Assembly (NCBI RefSeq): GCF_008386585.1 | Contig: NZ_VUOB01000006.1 | Coordinates: forward strand, 1-64,000 | Direction: 5' to 3' | Length of the DNA: 64,000 nucleotides | Source: Solihabitans fulvus | GTDB taxonomy: Bacteria; Actinomycetota; Actinomycetes; Mycobacteriales; Pseudonocardiaceae | Part shown: in pieces, positions 50,958 to 60,353 of the stretch | Position numbering within the stretch: position 1 is the stretch's first letter | Layout: every line of letters starts with the position of its first letter | The notes under the pieces: model-generated | Told to the model about the DNA's origin: nothing | The model's database searches: none | The model's input: only the letters and a program-made list of their open reading frames with translations | Translations under genes and position numbers: made by a program

Positions 50958-52280
50958 CTATATCGCGTCCAGTGGCCGGTTGTTGGTGCGCGGGCCGAGC
51001 ACGCCGACGGCGACGACCATCAGGAACAGCAGCAGGGCGCAGCCGAGGTAGAGCCCGCCCGCCCCGATGCTGGCCAGTAGCGCGACGGCCACGATCGGCA
51101 GGACCGCGCTGACCAGGCGGGAGGCCGCATAGGGGAGGCCGATCGCGGTGCTGCGATTGGCGGTGCGGAACAACTCGGTCTGATAGATGTGCACGACGTT
51201 GGACTGCACGACGGTGCTCACGGTGGTGGCGACGCCGGCGCCGATCAGCACACCGAGGTTCGTCCCGAAGCCGAACGCGATGCCGAACACCGCCGCCGCC
51301 AGCGTCGAGGCGATGACCAGGGTGCGCCGTTCGAACCGCTCGGTCAGACCCACCGACACCAACGAGCCCAGCGGGTAACCGAGCGCCGTCAGCGCCGCGT
51401 AGGTCAGCGAATGCGCGAGGTCGAATCCCTTGGCCAGCAACACGATCGGGGCAATCGAGGCGAAGGCGTAGAACCCGACCGGCGTGAGCAGCCACATCAG
51501 CCACATCAGCAGTGCGCGCCGCCGGTACCTGCCGGGGTCCGGTGGCGCAGGCGCGGCCGCGGCCTGGGCGGGTTGCTCGACCGGTGGCCCGGTCTCCTGT
51601 TCGATCGCGGCGAGGACGCGCTCGGCCCCGGCGGCCCTGCCGGTGGCGGCCAGCCAGCGGGGCGATTCGGGCAGGCGTCGGCGCGACAGCCACACCACGA
51701 AGCCACCACCCGCGGCCAGGATCAGCAGCCAGCGCCAGCCCGCCACGCCGAGCACGGCTCCGGTGGCGGACTTGGCCAGGATGCCGGCCACCGGCGCGGC
51801 CGTGAGCCCGAGGGTGTAGCTCCAGGCGATGTAGCGACCGCGCCGCCGGGCGGGCAGCAGTTCGGACAGGTAGGTGTCGACCAGCGTCAGCTCGGCGCCA
51901 AGTCCGACGCCGGTGAGGACGCGCAGGACGAGGAAGACCGCCAGGTTTGGGGAGAACGCGGCGGCCAGGGACAGCGCGGCGTAGGCGATCAGGTTGATCT
52001 GGAACATCGTCCGCCGGCCGAGCCGGTCGGCCAGCGGCGCCAGCAGCAGGGATCCGGCCATTTCGCCTAGGAACACCGAGCCGACGATCAGCGATCTGTC
52101 CACTGTGGTCAGAGTCCACTGGGCACCGAGCAGGACGCTGAAGAAACTTCCCAGCGCGACTTCGAAGAAGCTGAAGAAGGCACCAAGTCCGATCAGGACC
52201 ACCATCCTGCGGTGCCACCGGGACAGGGGCAGCCGGTCCAGCCGGTCGGCGACGGTCGAGGCCACGACGTTGTTCCGCAT
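50958..52280 (-). CDS. MFS metabolite:H+ symporter
   Basis: 440 residues, about twelve helices, start at ATG 52280 behind GAGGAG. The loop 2-3 motif LADRLGRRTMFQINLIAYAA and the loop 4-5 region RVLTGVGLGAELTLVDTYLS match the sugar-porter-like/metabolite:H+ symporter branch. A long central loop is Ala/Pro-rich. Its place after AtuA-like, DUF4387 and RraA-like genes suggests uptake of the catabolised compound; substrate unknown. Confidence 0.85.
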   Translation of the reverse strand: MRNNVVASTVADRLDRLPLSRWHRRMVVLIGLGAFFSFFEVALGSFFSVLLGAQWTLTTVDRSLIVGSVFLGEMAGSLLLAPLADRLGRRTMFQINLIAYAALSLAAAFSPNLAVFLVLRVLTGVGLGAELTLVDTYLSELLPARRRGRYIAWSYTLGLTAAPVAGILAKSATGAVLGVAGWRWLLILAAGGGFVVWLSRRRLPESPRWLAATGRAAGAERVLAAIEQETGPPVEQPAQAAAAPAPPDPGRYRRRALLMWLMWLLTPVGFYAFASIAPIVLLAKGFDLAHSLTYAALTALGYPLGSLVSVGLTERFERRTLVIASTLAAAVFGIAFGFGTNLGVLIGAGVATTVSTVVQSNVVHIYQTELFRTANRSTAIGLPYAASRLVSAVLPIVAVALLASIGAGGLYLGCALLLFLMVVAVGVLGPRTNNRPLDAI

Positions 52281-52295
52281 GGAGAACTCCTCGGG

Positions 52296-52964
52296 TCAGT
52301 GGCGCACGCGGCGCAGCGTCAGCAGTTCGTCCACGGTGAAGCCCGCCGAGCGCGACCAGGCGACAACCTGTTGTTCTTCCTGGCGGACCAGGTCGGCCTT
52401 CTCGAGGACACCAGGCACGGCGTCGGCGGGAATGTGCAGGACACCGTGCTCGTCACCGTGCAGCAGATCGCCGGGGCGAACCGTCATCCCGGCAACCGTG
52501 ACCTCGGTGCCAACGTCGATCAGGCGCATGGAGGAGCGAGCGACGCACAACCCCGCCGCGTACACCGAGTACGGGAACTGGCGCAGCTCGCGGACATCGC
52601 GGACGCGGCCGTTCGTGATCAGGCCCCGGATTCCCAGTGCCGCGAGCAGGCTGCCGTTGACCTCACCAAGGAAGGCACCCGCTCCAGCCGGGGTGTCGCA
52701 GTCCTCGAGCACCACGACGACCGGGCCGTCGGTGGTCGCGATCGCCTGGTGTAGCTGCGAAACCGGGACGGCGTCCGCGCCGGGGTGCCGCGCGACCATC
52801 CGCGCGGTGACCACGCGCCCGACCATCGGCGCGGTTCCGGTGACCCGGGAAACCGAACCGTCGGTGTGGCCGAGATGGGGCGGCCGCAGCCGCAGCGCGT
52901 CCAGCGAGTTGCTCAGCGCCGGAGTGTCCCAGGCGGCGAGCGCCTCGATGTCGTCCGTGTTCAC
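52296..52964 (-). CDS. RraA-family protein (possible aldolase/lyase)
   Basis: 222 residues. Conserved RraA segments are WDTPALSNSLDALRLRPPHL, GPVVVVLEDCDTPAGAGAFLGE, LAALGIRGLITNGRVRDV and VRPGDLLHGDEHGVLHIP. The Arg-Asp pair used for metal and substrate binding in HMG/CHA aldolases is present (GRVRD). The Asp often before that Gly is Asn here (TNG). Some members are RNase E regulators, but in catabolic clusters such as this a 4-hydroxy-4-methyl-2-oxoglutarate aldolase-like activity is likelier. It overlaps the DUF4387 gene by four bases. Confidence 0.82.
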   Translation of the reverse strand: MNTDDIEALAAWDTPALSNSLDALRLRPPHLGHTDGSVSRVTGTAPMVGRVVTARMVARHPGADAVPVSQLHQAIATTDGPVVVVLEDCDTPAGAGAFLGEVNGSLLAALGIRGLITNGRVRDVRELRQFPYSVYAAGLCVARSSMRLIDVGTEVTVAGMTVRPGDLLHGDEHGVLHIPADAVPGVLEKADLVRQEEQQVVAWSRSAGFTVDELLTLRRVRH

Positions 52965-53290
52965 GATTCACACTCCCGAATCTCGACGGTTGCCAGCGGG
53001 ACATGGTGTTGCCCGGCGTGGATGTCCCGGTCGAACACGCTGCCCTGGGCGACCGGACGGGGAAGCGACACCTTCACCACGTTCAGGTCCGGGATCCGGA
53101 AGATCCGCAGCGACGCGGATGGGACGCGGTACAGCTCGCTGATCAGCTCCGGCGTGACGAGCGCGTCCGCGATGCGGTAGGCCGCCTCGTCCGGCATGAA
53201 CGCCTCGATCGTCAGCCAGAACGGCCCGGCGTTCTTCGAGCGCACCTCGGTTGCGAGGTCGCCAAGGGTGTAAGGCGCCGTGTCGGTCAT
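52961..53290 (-). CDS. DUF4387 family protein
   Basis: 109 residues opening YTLGDLATEVRSKNAGPFWL, with PDEAAYRIADALVTPELISE, then YRVPSASLRIFRIPDLNVVKVSLPRP, which fits DUF4387. These small proteins usually follow AtuA-like genes and may be a subunit of the same enzyme. Here the gene overlaps both neighbours by four bases, which supports a coupled complex. Activity unknown. Confidence 0.82.
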   Translation of the reverse strand: MTDTAPYTLGDLATEVRSKNAGPFWLTIEAFMPDEAAYRIADALVTPELISELYRVPSASLRIFRIPDLNVVKVSLPRPVAQGSVFDRDIHAGQHHVPLATVEIRECES

Positions 53291-54660
53291 CGTCGTGTCT
53301 CCGGCATTTCAAGGCGGAACAGCTCGGTTGGCGAGTCGACGTCGACGACGTGGTTCAGCACGAACTCATAGGCCGCCCCTCGGTCGACGTGGGCTGGTGA
53401 GGTGGCAAACGCGAAGCTGGGCAGGTAGGTCATGGTGGGCAGGGGAAGGTGCAGCAGTAGCGGGTTGGCCAGTTTCGAGATCGCCGTCGCCGTCTGCTGA
53501 TCCCCCGCGCTGACCAGCAGCATCACCCCGACCTCCCGGGGCGGGGAGACTGCCGGCTCGAGGTCGCCGAGGATGGCGTTGTGGCCGTAGAGCCGCAGAT
53601 CGGCCGCCCATGAGCCGGCGCGCAGGTCGAGCACCGTGTCCACGCGGTCGGTGAGCGTCTTCCGCAGCAGGTCCGCCCAGACGTCGATCGCGCGCAGGAC
53701 CTTCGGATCCCGGATGCCGGTGAACGACACCGTCTCGTACCCGGTGATCGCCGCGCCTTCCAGCTTGATCGTGTACTGCTCGGCTGGTTCGAACCGGGAA
53801 CCTTCGACCAGGACGGTCCGGTCGTCGATGGCGGTGTAGCTTGTGTCGGTCACGTCGATGGTGCCGCCAGGTTCCCGCATGGTGAAGGGATCGACGGTCT
53901 CGTAGAGCATGTGCGCGGCCACCGAAGCCGGTGTGCAGGCCGCGTTCGGGTCGAGCGGCTCGATGGTGAAGCCGTCGTGGTGGATGCGCGCGAAGACTCC
54001 GCCGGCCCGGGGATCGGTCGTGCACTGTCCGCCGCATTCGACGATCTTCGCCGCGTGCCAGGCGGGTCCTGGTGGCATCCCGCGCATGAGCGGGACGGCG
54101 GCGGCGAGGGCCGTGTCCGTCGCGCGCCCGGCCAGCACCACGTCCGCGCCCGCCCGCAGCGCCTGCTCGATGGGCTCGTGACCCATCATCCCGACGATGT
54201 GCGCACACCGCGTCAGGGTCGACGCGTCGAGTTCGGTGCTGGGCGGCAACGGATGCACGCGTCCGCGCGCCAACTCCGGCGCGAGACGCTCGGCGCTCTG
54301 CTCGCTGAAGATCTTCGCGATGGTCGGGTGGAGTCCGTCCTCGGCGCAGATCTCGTCGACGATGGCGGCGACCCAGTGCACGCCGGCGTCCGTCCCGCCG
54401 GTCCCGCAGGAGCCGACGATCAGCGGGATTCCCGCCTCGTTCGCCGCGGCGAGGAGGATGCGCAGGTCGCGTCGGACGGCCTGCTCGGTGGTCTTGGCCG
54501 TGCCGGTGCCGAGGTAGTAGGGGCCGGAGTCGGTCGATCCGCCGTCGACGGCGATGACGTCGGCGCCGAGGGAGATGCCTCGGGTGATGGTGTCGGGGTG
54601 AAAGCCTGCGCCGAGCATGCCGCTCGGGACCAGGATGCCCACGCTGTCCGGTTCCTTCAT
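53287..54660 (-). CDS. AtuA-like protein (DUF1446, acyclic terpene utilisation family)
   Basis: 457 residues. Family segments: VGILVPSGMLGAGFHPDTIT, IAVDGGSTDSGPYYLGTGTA, PLIVGSCGTGGTDAGVHWVA, VLAGRATDTALAAAVPLMRG and VVECGGQ-type KIVECGGQCTTDPRAGG. AtuA is encoded with geranyl-CoA carboxylase genes in Pseudomonas, but its own reaction is not defined. The wider family occurs in clusters for hydroxy or branched acids. No carboxylase is nearby, so terpene use is not implied. Start at ATG 54660, 21 bp after the MMPL gene. Confidence 0.82.
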   Translation of the reverse strand: MKEPDSVGILVPSGMLGAGFHPDTITRGISLGADVIAVDGGSTDSGPYYLGTGTAKTTEQAVRRDLRILLAAANEAGIPLIVGSCGTGGTDAGVHWVAAIVDEICAEDGLHPTIAKIFSEQSAERLAPELARGRVHPLPPSTELDASTLTRCAHIVGMMGHEPIEQALRAGADVVLAGRATDTALAAAVPLMRGMPPGPAWHAAKIVECGGQCTTDPRAGGVFARIHHDGFTIEPLDPNAACTPASVAAHMLYETVDPFTMREPGGTIDVTDTSYTAIDDRTVLVEGSRFEPAEQYTIKLEGAAITGYETVSFTGIRDPKVLRAIDVWADLLRKTLTDRVDTVLDLRAGSWAADLRLYGHNAILGDLEPAVSPPREVGVMLLVSAGDQQTATAISKLANPLLLHLPLPTMTYLPSFAFATSPAHVDRGAAYEFVLNHVVDVDSPTELFRLEMPETRR

Positions 54661-54681
54661 GGGGCTGCCTTTCTGGTGCGA

Positions 54682-56820
54682 TCAGGTGTGGGCGGGTTGC
54701 TTCGTTTCGGACGGCGCAACGCGCAGGAGCCGGGCAAGGCGGTCGGGCAGCCACCAGTTCCAGCGGCCCATGAGGGCGACCAGCGCGGGGACCAGCAAGG
54801 TCCGCACCACCAGCGCGTCGACCAGGATCCCGGCGCCGAGACCGGTGGCGATCATCTCGACGACGACGTCCGGAGCGCTCGAGAGCGAGGCGAAGGAGAT
54901 GCCAAGGATCACCGCGGCGCAGGTGACCAAACGCCCGGTCCTGGCGAGGGCGCTGACGATCGCTTCGCGGGTGGACCCGGTCCGGTCGTACTCCTCGCGC
55001 ATGCGGGCGAGGATGAAGACCTCGTAGTCCATCGACAGTCCGAACAGGAACGCGAAGGACACGATCGGGATCCAGTTCCGGATCGAGCCCGTGGCCGGCA
55101 CCCCGTAGAGCAGGTCGGAGCCGAAGCCGTTCTGCCAGAACAACACCAGGAACCCGAAGCTCGCGCCGAGCGAGACGACGTTGAGCACGACGGCCTTGGC
55201 GGCGAGCACAACCGAGCGGAACTCCCTGGCCAGCAACAGGAACGTGAGGAGCGCGATGGCCGCGAGCACGAGCGGGAGGTTGCCGTACACCGCGCTGGTG
55301 AAGTCGGAGTTCTGCGCGGTGTTGCCGCCGACCTCGGCGCCGCCGGGCACCGCCGCGAGCGCGGCCCGCAGCCGGGCGACCGTCGCGACACCGGCCGAGG
55401 TGTTGCCTTCGTCCTTCGGGATCACGGTGATCAGCGCGTCGTCACCACGGCGGAAGGGCGCTGTCGCGGGCGCGAGGACCGTGTACACGCCCGGTGTCGC
55501 CGCGGCGATGGACGCGGCCTGCGCTGCCGCGGCCGACCCGCCGTGGGTGAAGAGCTGGATCGGGAAGACGACCGCGCCCGGCACCCCGCCGGCTTCGAGC
55601 CGGTGCAGCGTCACCGCCGGATCTCCGTTGCCGCCAAGCGAGTTCGCGCGTGGCTGCCCGGTGTTCATGGCCAACGCGGGAGCGGCGAGCCCGAGGACGA
55701 TCACGAGCCCGGCCAGGCCTGCGATCCAGCGGCGGCGCACGATCAAGCCCGCCCAGCGCTCCCACCCACGGCTGAAGGTCGTCGAGCCCCGGCGCACGCG
55801 GTGCCGGTCCAGCGCCGGGCCCACCGTGGCGAGAACGACCGGCAGCAGGGTGACGGCCGCGGCGATCGCGACCAGCGGGATCAGCATGCCGCCGAGACCG
55901 ATGCTGCGCAGGAACGGCACCGGGAGGATCACCAGCGAGAGCAGTCCGACCGCGACGGTCAGCCCGCTGAGCACGACCGCGCGCCCGGCGGTGGGGCTCG
56001 CGGCGATGATCGCCTCCTCGGACGACTTCCCGCCTTCGCGCTCCTCACGCCAGCGCGTGACCAGCAACAGCGAATAGTCCACGACGATGCCCAGCCCCAG
56101 CAGCGCGACGAGGTACTGGACGAGGAAGCTGACGTCGGTCACCCGCTCCACGCCGAGGATGAGCAGAAACGTCGTCAGAATCGATGGAATCGCGATCAGC
56201 AGCGGCACGATCGCGATGGCCGAGCCGTAGACGAACAGCAGCACCACCAGCGCACCCGCGGCGCCGATCAGCGTCTCGACCAGCACGCTCGGACCGCCGC
56301 TGCTCGGACCGGCCGTGGTCTGGATCTGCTCGAATCCGGTCACCGACACCGCGACACCCTCGGGCGCCGCGGCCTTCAGCGCGGGCTCGATGCCCTCCAT
56401 CACGCCCGCCCCGGACGGAGTGTCGGGGTTGGGCATGTCGAAGACCGCCCACGTGGTCCGGCTGTCGGCCGAGACCAGCGTGGCGTTTCCGGTGTTCGCG
56501 TAGTCGGCGACGGCGAGGTGCCCGGCCTGGTTCGCGGCGGCGAAGGTCCGGGCCGCGATGTCCCGCCCGGCCGCGGTGTCCATGCCCTGACCCGAGGGCA
56601 GGGTCAGCGTGGCGATCGTGGGTTGCTCGTTGCCGTCGATGCCCAGCCTCTGCGCCAGGTGCAGGTTGGCGTCATAGCCGGACATACCAGGCGTGGCAAA
56701 GGAATGGGTCAGCCCATCGACGGCCGATCCAGTGGCCAACGCCCCGGCGGCCGTGAGGACCAACCAGAGCAGGACGACCAAACCCTTATGGCGCAAGCAG
56801 AACTGCGTGACAACGTGCAT
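54682..56820 (-). CDS. MMPL/RND-family transporter
   Basis: 712 residues with about twelve helices in two repeats, each with a large extracytoplasmic domain (residues 40-170 and about 385-510). The membrane motifs LGIVVDYSLLLVTRWREE and GLSMDYEVFILARMREEYDR carry the Asp-Tyr pairs of the MmpL proton relay. MMPL proteins in actinomycetes export lipids, siderophores or antibiotics. It lies 78 bp downstream of a TetR gene on the same strand and 21 bp upstream of atuA-like. Confidence 0.9.
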   Translation of the reverse strand: MHVVTQFCLRHKGLVVLLWLVLTAAGALATGSAVDGLTHSFATPGMSGYDANLHLAQRLGIDGNEQPTIATLTLPSGQGMDTAAGRDIAARTFAAANQAGHLAVADYANTGNATLVSADSRTTWAVFDMPNPDTPSGAGVMEGIEPALKAAAPEGVAVSVTGFEQIQTTAGPSSGGPSVLVETLIGAAGALVVLLFVYGSAIAIVPLLIAIPSILTTFLLILGVERVTDVSFLVQYLVALLGLGIVVDYSLLLVTRWREEREGGKSSEEAIIAASPTAGRAVVLSGLTVAVGLLSLVILPVPFLRSIGLGGMLIPLVAIAAAVTLLPVVLATVGPALDRHRVRRGSTTFSRGWERWAGLIVRRRWIAGLAGLVIVLGLAAPALAMNTGQPRANSLGGNGDPAVTLHRLEAGGVPGAVVFPIQLFTHGGSAAAAQAASIAAATPGVYTVLAPATAPFRRGDDALITVIPKDEGNTSAGVATVARLRAALAAVPGGAEVGGNTAQNSDFTSAVYGNLPLVLAAIALLTFLLLAREFRSVVLAAKAVVLNVVSLGASFGFLVLFWQNGFGSDLLYGVPATGSIRNWIPIVSFAFLFGLSMDYEVFILARMREEYDRTGSTREAIVSALARTGRLVTCAAVILGISFASLSSAPDVVVEMIATGLGAGILVDALVVRTLLVPALVALMGRWNWWLPDRLARLLRVAPSETKQPAHT

Positions 56821-56898
56821 GGCGGCAGTCTGGACCGCGCATCCTTACAGAAGCCTTTCCGCGCCGGCGAGCAGCCGGCGGCCCAGGCGCGCGGCTTC

Positions 56899-57627
56899 CT
56901 ACCCGGGAACGGGCATCAGCATGTCGAGAATCCGACTGAGACTGTGCTGGAAGAGGTCGTCGTTGGACCACGCTCCCTCCACGAAGCCGGACGTGCTGAG
57001 CGTGGGGTAGCGCTCTCGCAGCCCGACGATGTGCGCGCGGGCCTTGTCCAGCACGTCGGGATCGTCCAACCGCAGCCAGGTCGCGTCGGTCATCGCGGTA
57101 CCGATGACGAAGTCGGACAGCAGGCGGGTGGCGGAGGCAAGCTCCATGCCGGACCTGCCGGCGCGGGTCAGCATCGCCTGGAGAAACTCGATCCGCGCCA
57201 GCACGTTCGGGCCAAGCAGGGGCCGCCCCAGAAGGCCCGGTGACCACGGATGCGCGAGCATCGCGGCGCGCCAGCCGGACAGCAGCGCGCGAACGGCGGA
57301 GCGGGGGTCGGGGCCCGCTTCGGGGATCGGCACCTCGCCGACGATGTGGTCGACCGCGAGGTCGAGCAGGTCCTCCTTGGTCGACACGTGCCAGTAGAGC
57401 GCCGTGGAGCTCACCGCGAGGCGCTGGGCCAGCCGCCGCATCGTGAGCCGCTCGGCTCCGTGCTCGTCGAGCTCGACGACAGCCGCGGCGACGATCCGCT
57501 CCAGGGTGAGGGGCGCGGCCCGCCTCGTCGGGGATTCGGTCCCGCCGCGCAGCCACAGGACGTCGCCGTGGCCGGCATCGGCTGAGGGCGATCGGCCTTC
57601 GCTCGGGTGCGGTTCTCCTGTGGTCAC
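56899..57627 (-). CDS. TetR-family regulator (tetracycline-repressor-like C-terminal domain)
   Basis: 242 residues. HTH: HGAERLTMRRLAQRLAVSST followed by ALYWHVSTKEDLLDLAVDHI. The C-terminal domain resembles TetR_C_1 (LSGWRAAMLAHPWSPGLLGR). It is divergent from the DHA2 exporter at 57750; two tandem palindromes in the 122-bp gap are likely its operators. The first 30 residues are polar and may be a dispensable extension. Confidence 0.88.
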   Translation of the reverse strand: MTTGEPHPSEGRSPSADAGHGDVLWLRGGTESPTRRAAPLTLERIVAAAVVELDEHGAERLTMRRLAQRLAVSSTALYWHVSTKEDLLDLAVDHIVGEVPIPEAGPDPRSAVRALLSGWRAAMLAHPWSPGLLGRPLLGPNVLARIEFLQAMLTRAGRSGMELASATRLLSDFVIGTAMTDATWLRLDDPDVLDKARAHIVGLRERYPTLSTSGFVEGAWSNDDLFQHSLSRILDMLMPVPG

Positions 57628-57678
57628 GACGACCGACCCTACTCTCCGCGACGGCTCGATCTACCATCGATACGGAGA

Positions 57679-57713
57679 CTTACCGTTGATAAGTTCACCT
57701 TATCGATGATAAG
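57679..57713. promoter_or_regulatory. Two tandem TetR operators, 20 bp centre to centre
   Basis: CTTACCGTTGATAAG at 57679-57693 and CTTATCGATGATAAG at 57699-57713. The second is a perfect 6-3-6 palindrome and the first has one mismatch. The same-face spacing of about two helical turns suggests cooperative binding of two dimers. Confidence 0.8.
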
Positions 57714-57749
57714 TTCGCGTCATCGCAAGTAAAGACGCCTCACTCACAC

Positions 57750-59300
57750 ATGAAGGCCGACATGAAATCTGAGACACCGTCCGCAACGGTCGACAGCCGG
57801 ACCGGCTCCGGCACGGTTCGCACCCGGTCTGCGGCAGGCGGCGGGGCACGCATCGCGAATCGGTGGATCGCCCTGGTCGTCCTGAGTCTCGCCCAGCTGA
57901 TGGTCATCCTGGACTCCACCATCGTGAACATCGCGCTGCCGAGCGCTCAACACGACCTGGGGTTCTCCGCCGACGACCGCCAGTGGGTGGTGACCGGCTA
58001 CGCGCTCGCGTTCGGCAGCCTGCTGCTGCTGGGCGGACGGCTCTCGGACTTCATCGAGCGAAAGAAGCTGTTCATCATCGGCCTGGCCGGCTTCGCGGTC
58101 GCGTCCGCGGTCGGCGGCGCGGCGAGCGGATTCGAGATGCTGCTGATCTCCCGTGTCGCCCAGGGCGGGTTCGCCGCGGTACTCGCACCGGCGGCCCTGT
58201 CGATGTTGTCGGTGACGTTCGCGGACGACGCGACCGAGCGCGGCCGCGCGTTCGGGATCTTCGGTGCGATCTCGGGTGCCGGTGGTGCGCTGGGGCTGCT
58301 GCTTGGCGGGATCCTCACCCAGGACCTGTCCTGGCGATGGTGCCTGTATGTGAACCTGATCATCGCCGCGCTCGCGTTCGCCGGCGCGCTGCTCTTCCTC
58401 CCCGACGGCGGCCGGCCGGAGCGCACCCGGCTCGACGGCTCGGGAACGATCACCGCCGTACTGGGCCTGGTCGGCATCGCCTACGGCCTCGGCAATGCCG
58501 CATCGAAGGGCTGGGGCGACTTCTGGACGCTGGGACCCGTGGTCGCCGGCGTGCTGCTGCTGATCGTCTTCGTGCTGATCGAGCGTCGCGTGGCCAACCC
58601 GCTGCTCCCGCTGTCGGTGATCCTGGACCGTGGCCGAGGCGCTGCCTACCTGTCGATCGGGATCTCGGGAACCGGTGGTTTCGCGGTGTTCCTGTTCCTC
58701 ACCTACTACCTCCAGGACACTCTGCGGTTCACGCCCATCCAGTCGGGCCTGGCGTTCCTGCCGATGGTGGGTTCGGTGATGGTGGGGGCGATCGTCTCGG
58801 GCGCCGTGCTCATGCCGAGGATCGGGCCACGGCCGATCGTGCCGACCGGCAGCCTGCTCGCCGCGATCGGCTTGGCGATGCTCACCGGCATCGACGCGGG
58901 GACCAGCTACGCCGGAGGCGTTCTGCCGCCGCTGATCATCATCGGCGTCGGGTTGGGCCTGATCTTCGGCCCAGGACAGAACGCGGCGACCAGCGGGGTG
59001 CGGCCGCACGAGTCTGGTGTGGCATCCGCCATGGTGAACATCGCCCAACAGGTCGGCGGGGCCATCGGGCTAGCCGTGTTCAGCTCGCTCGGCGCGACGG
59101 TGATCACGAACTACCTCACCGCGCACGCCGCGACGGCGTCGAACCCGGCCACGATCGTCGATGCGACCCTGTCCAGCTACCACTTCGTGTTCTGGGTCGC
59201 GGCAGCGTTGTTCCTCGGTGGCGCCGTGCTGACCGCCCTGCTCTTCCGGCGCGGCCCCGTGCCGGTCGACCCGAACGCGATGCCCGTCGTCGCGCACTGA
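57750..59300 (+). CDS. DHA2-family (14-TM) drug exporter
   Basis: 516 residues, about fourteen helices. Motif D1 LAQLMVILDSTIVNIALPSA, loop motif A LGGRLSDFIERKKLFIIGLA and motif C GAISGAGGALGLLLGGILTQ define the QacA/EmrB group of proton-driven multidrug exporters. ATG 57750 is given; ATG 57762, which has AAGG in front, may be the true start. Divergent from its TetR regulator, the typical arrangement for drug-inducible efflux. Drug unknown. Confidence 0.9.
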   Translation: MKADMKSETPSATVDSRTGSGTVRTRSAAGGGARIANRWIALVVLSLAQLMVILDSTIVNIALPSAQHDLGFSADDRQWVVTGYALAFGSLLLLGGRLSDFIERKKLFIIGLAGFAVASAVGGAASGFEMLLISRVAQGGFAAVLAPAALSMLSVTFADDATERGRAFGIFGAISGAGGALGLLLGGILTQDLSWRWCLYVNLIIAALAFAGALLFLPDGGRPERTRLDGSGTITAVLGLVGIAYGLGNAASKGWGDFWTLGPVVAGVLLLIVFVLIERRVANPLLPLSVILDRGRGAAYLSIGISGTGGFAVFLFLTYYLQDTLRFTPIQSGLAFLPMVGSVMVGAIVSGAVLMPRIGPRPIVPTGSLLAAIGLAMLTGIDAGTSYAGGVLPPLIIIGVGLGLIFGPGQNAATSGVRPHESGVASAMVNIAQQVGGAIGLAVFSSLGATVITNYLTAHAATASNPATIVDATLSSYHFVFWVAAALFLGGAVLTALLFRRGPVPVDPNAMPVVAH

Positions 59301-59403
59301 GAACTGCCGACCCGGTCAAGGCCGGGTGGTGGCTCAGTCTTGCCAAACAGGTGATCCGAAACGAACGGCGCACACAAGCGTCGCAGTGTCGAAAGTGAGG
59401 AAC

Positions 59404-60318
59404 ATGATGAAGGCAGCGCAGTTCAGCCGGTTCGGAGGTCCCGAGGTCCTCGAGACCGTGAACCTTCCCGACCCGCACCCGGGTCCAGGACAGGTCCGGA
59501 TCGTCGTGCACGCGGCCGGCATCAGCGCGACCGATCCGAAGCTGCGCCAAGGCGTGCTGAACTTCGGTGCGGGACTGCCGCAGACGACGGGCCGCGACGT
59601 CGCGGGCGTGGTCGACGAAGTCGGCGATGGCGTGACCGACGTGGTGCCCGGCGACCGAGTGTTCGGCGTCTCCGACGACGGCGCGGGCGCGGCCGAACTG
59701 GCACTGCTGACCTTTCGCGCGATCATTCCGCCGTCACTCGGGTTCGTCGACGCCGCCGGACTCCCCACCGCGCTCGAAACCGCGACACGCAGCCTTGATC
59801 AGCTCAACGTCGGAGCCGAAACCACGCTGCTCGTCAACGGCGCCACCGGCGGGATTGGCAGCACGACCGTCCAGCTCGCCCTCGCACGCGGCGCACGGGT
59901 GATCGGTGTCGCCGGCGCCGGCAACCAGAACTACCTGAGGTCGCTTGGCGCGGAGCCCGTGAGCTACGGCGAAACCATGGCCGAGCAGGTTCGCGCCCTC
60001 GCGCCCGACGGCGTCGACGTCGCGCTCGATGTCGCGGGAAGCGGTGTCCTGCCCCAGCTCATCGATCTCGCCGGTGGCTCGCAGAACGTGGTGACAATCG
60101 CCGACTTCGACGGTCCCGACAAGTACGGCGTGCGGTTCAGCAACGGATTCACCGACGGTCACGCCTTCCACTCCCTCGCCGACGTGGGCAAGCTGATCGA
60201 GGCCGGGCGATTCTGGCTTCCGGTCGACCGAACCTTCCCGCTCGCCGAGATCGCCGAGGCGCACCGCGCCAGCGAGCACGGTCACGTTCGCGGCAGGCTG
60301 GTGCTGGTAGTCGCCTGA
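59404..60318 (+). CDS. Zinc-independent alcohol dehydrogenase/quinone oxidoreductase (MDR family)
   Basis: 304 residues from ATG 59404 behind GAGGA. The N-terminal GroES-like domain is FGGPEVLETVNLPDPHPGPG to GRDVAGVVDEVGDGVTDVVP. The Rossmann domain has LLVNGATGGIGSTTVQLALA (NADPH motif). Structural zinc Cys residues are absent, as in QOR-type enzymes. It reduces quinones or enones with NADPH. It lies 103 bp after the exporter and may share its TetR control. Confidence 0.87.
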   Translation: MMKAAQFSRFGGPEVLETVNLPDPHPGPGQVRIVVHAAGISATDPKLRQGVLNFGAGLPQTTGRDVAGVVDEVGDGVTDVVPGDRVFGVSDDGAGAAELALLTFRAIIPPSLGFVDAAGLPTALETATRSLDQLNVGAETTLLVNGATGGIGSTTVQLALARGARVIGVAGAGNQNYLRSLGAEPVSYGETMAEQVRALAPDGVDVALDVAGSGVLPQLIDLAGGSQNVVTIADFDGPDKYGVRFSNGFTDGHAFHSLADVGKLIEAGRFWLPVDRTFPLAEIAEAHRASEHGHVRGRLVLVVA

Positions 60319-60353
60319 GACCGCACTCCGCCGAAACCCTTGCGGCACAAGCA

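Noticed and set aside
53911..57243. 1110-codon plus-strand frame
   Set aside because: It is antisense to the AtuA-like and MMPL genes and reads as low-complexity charged sequence; long false frames are expected in high-GC DNA.
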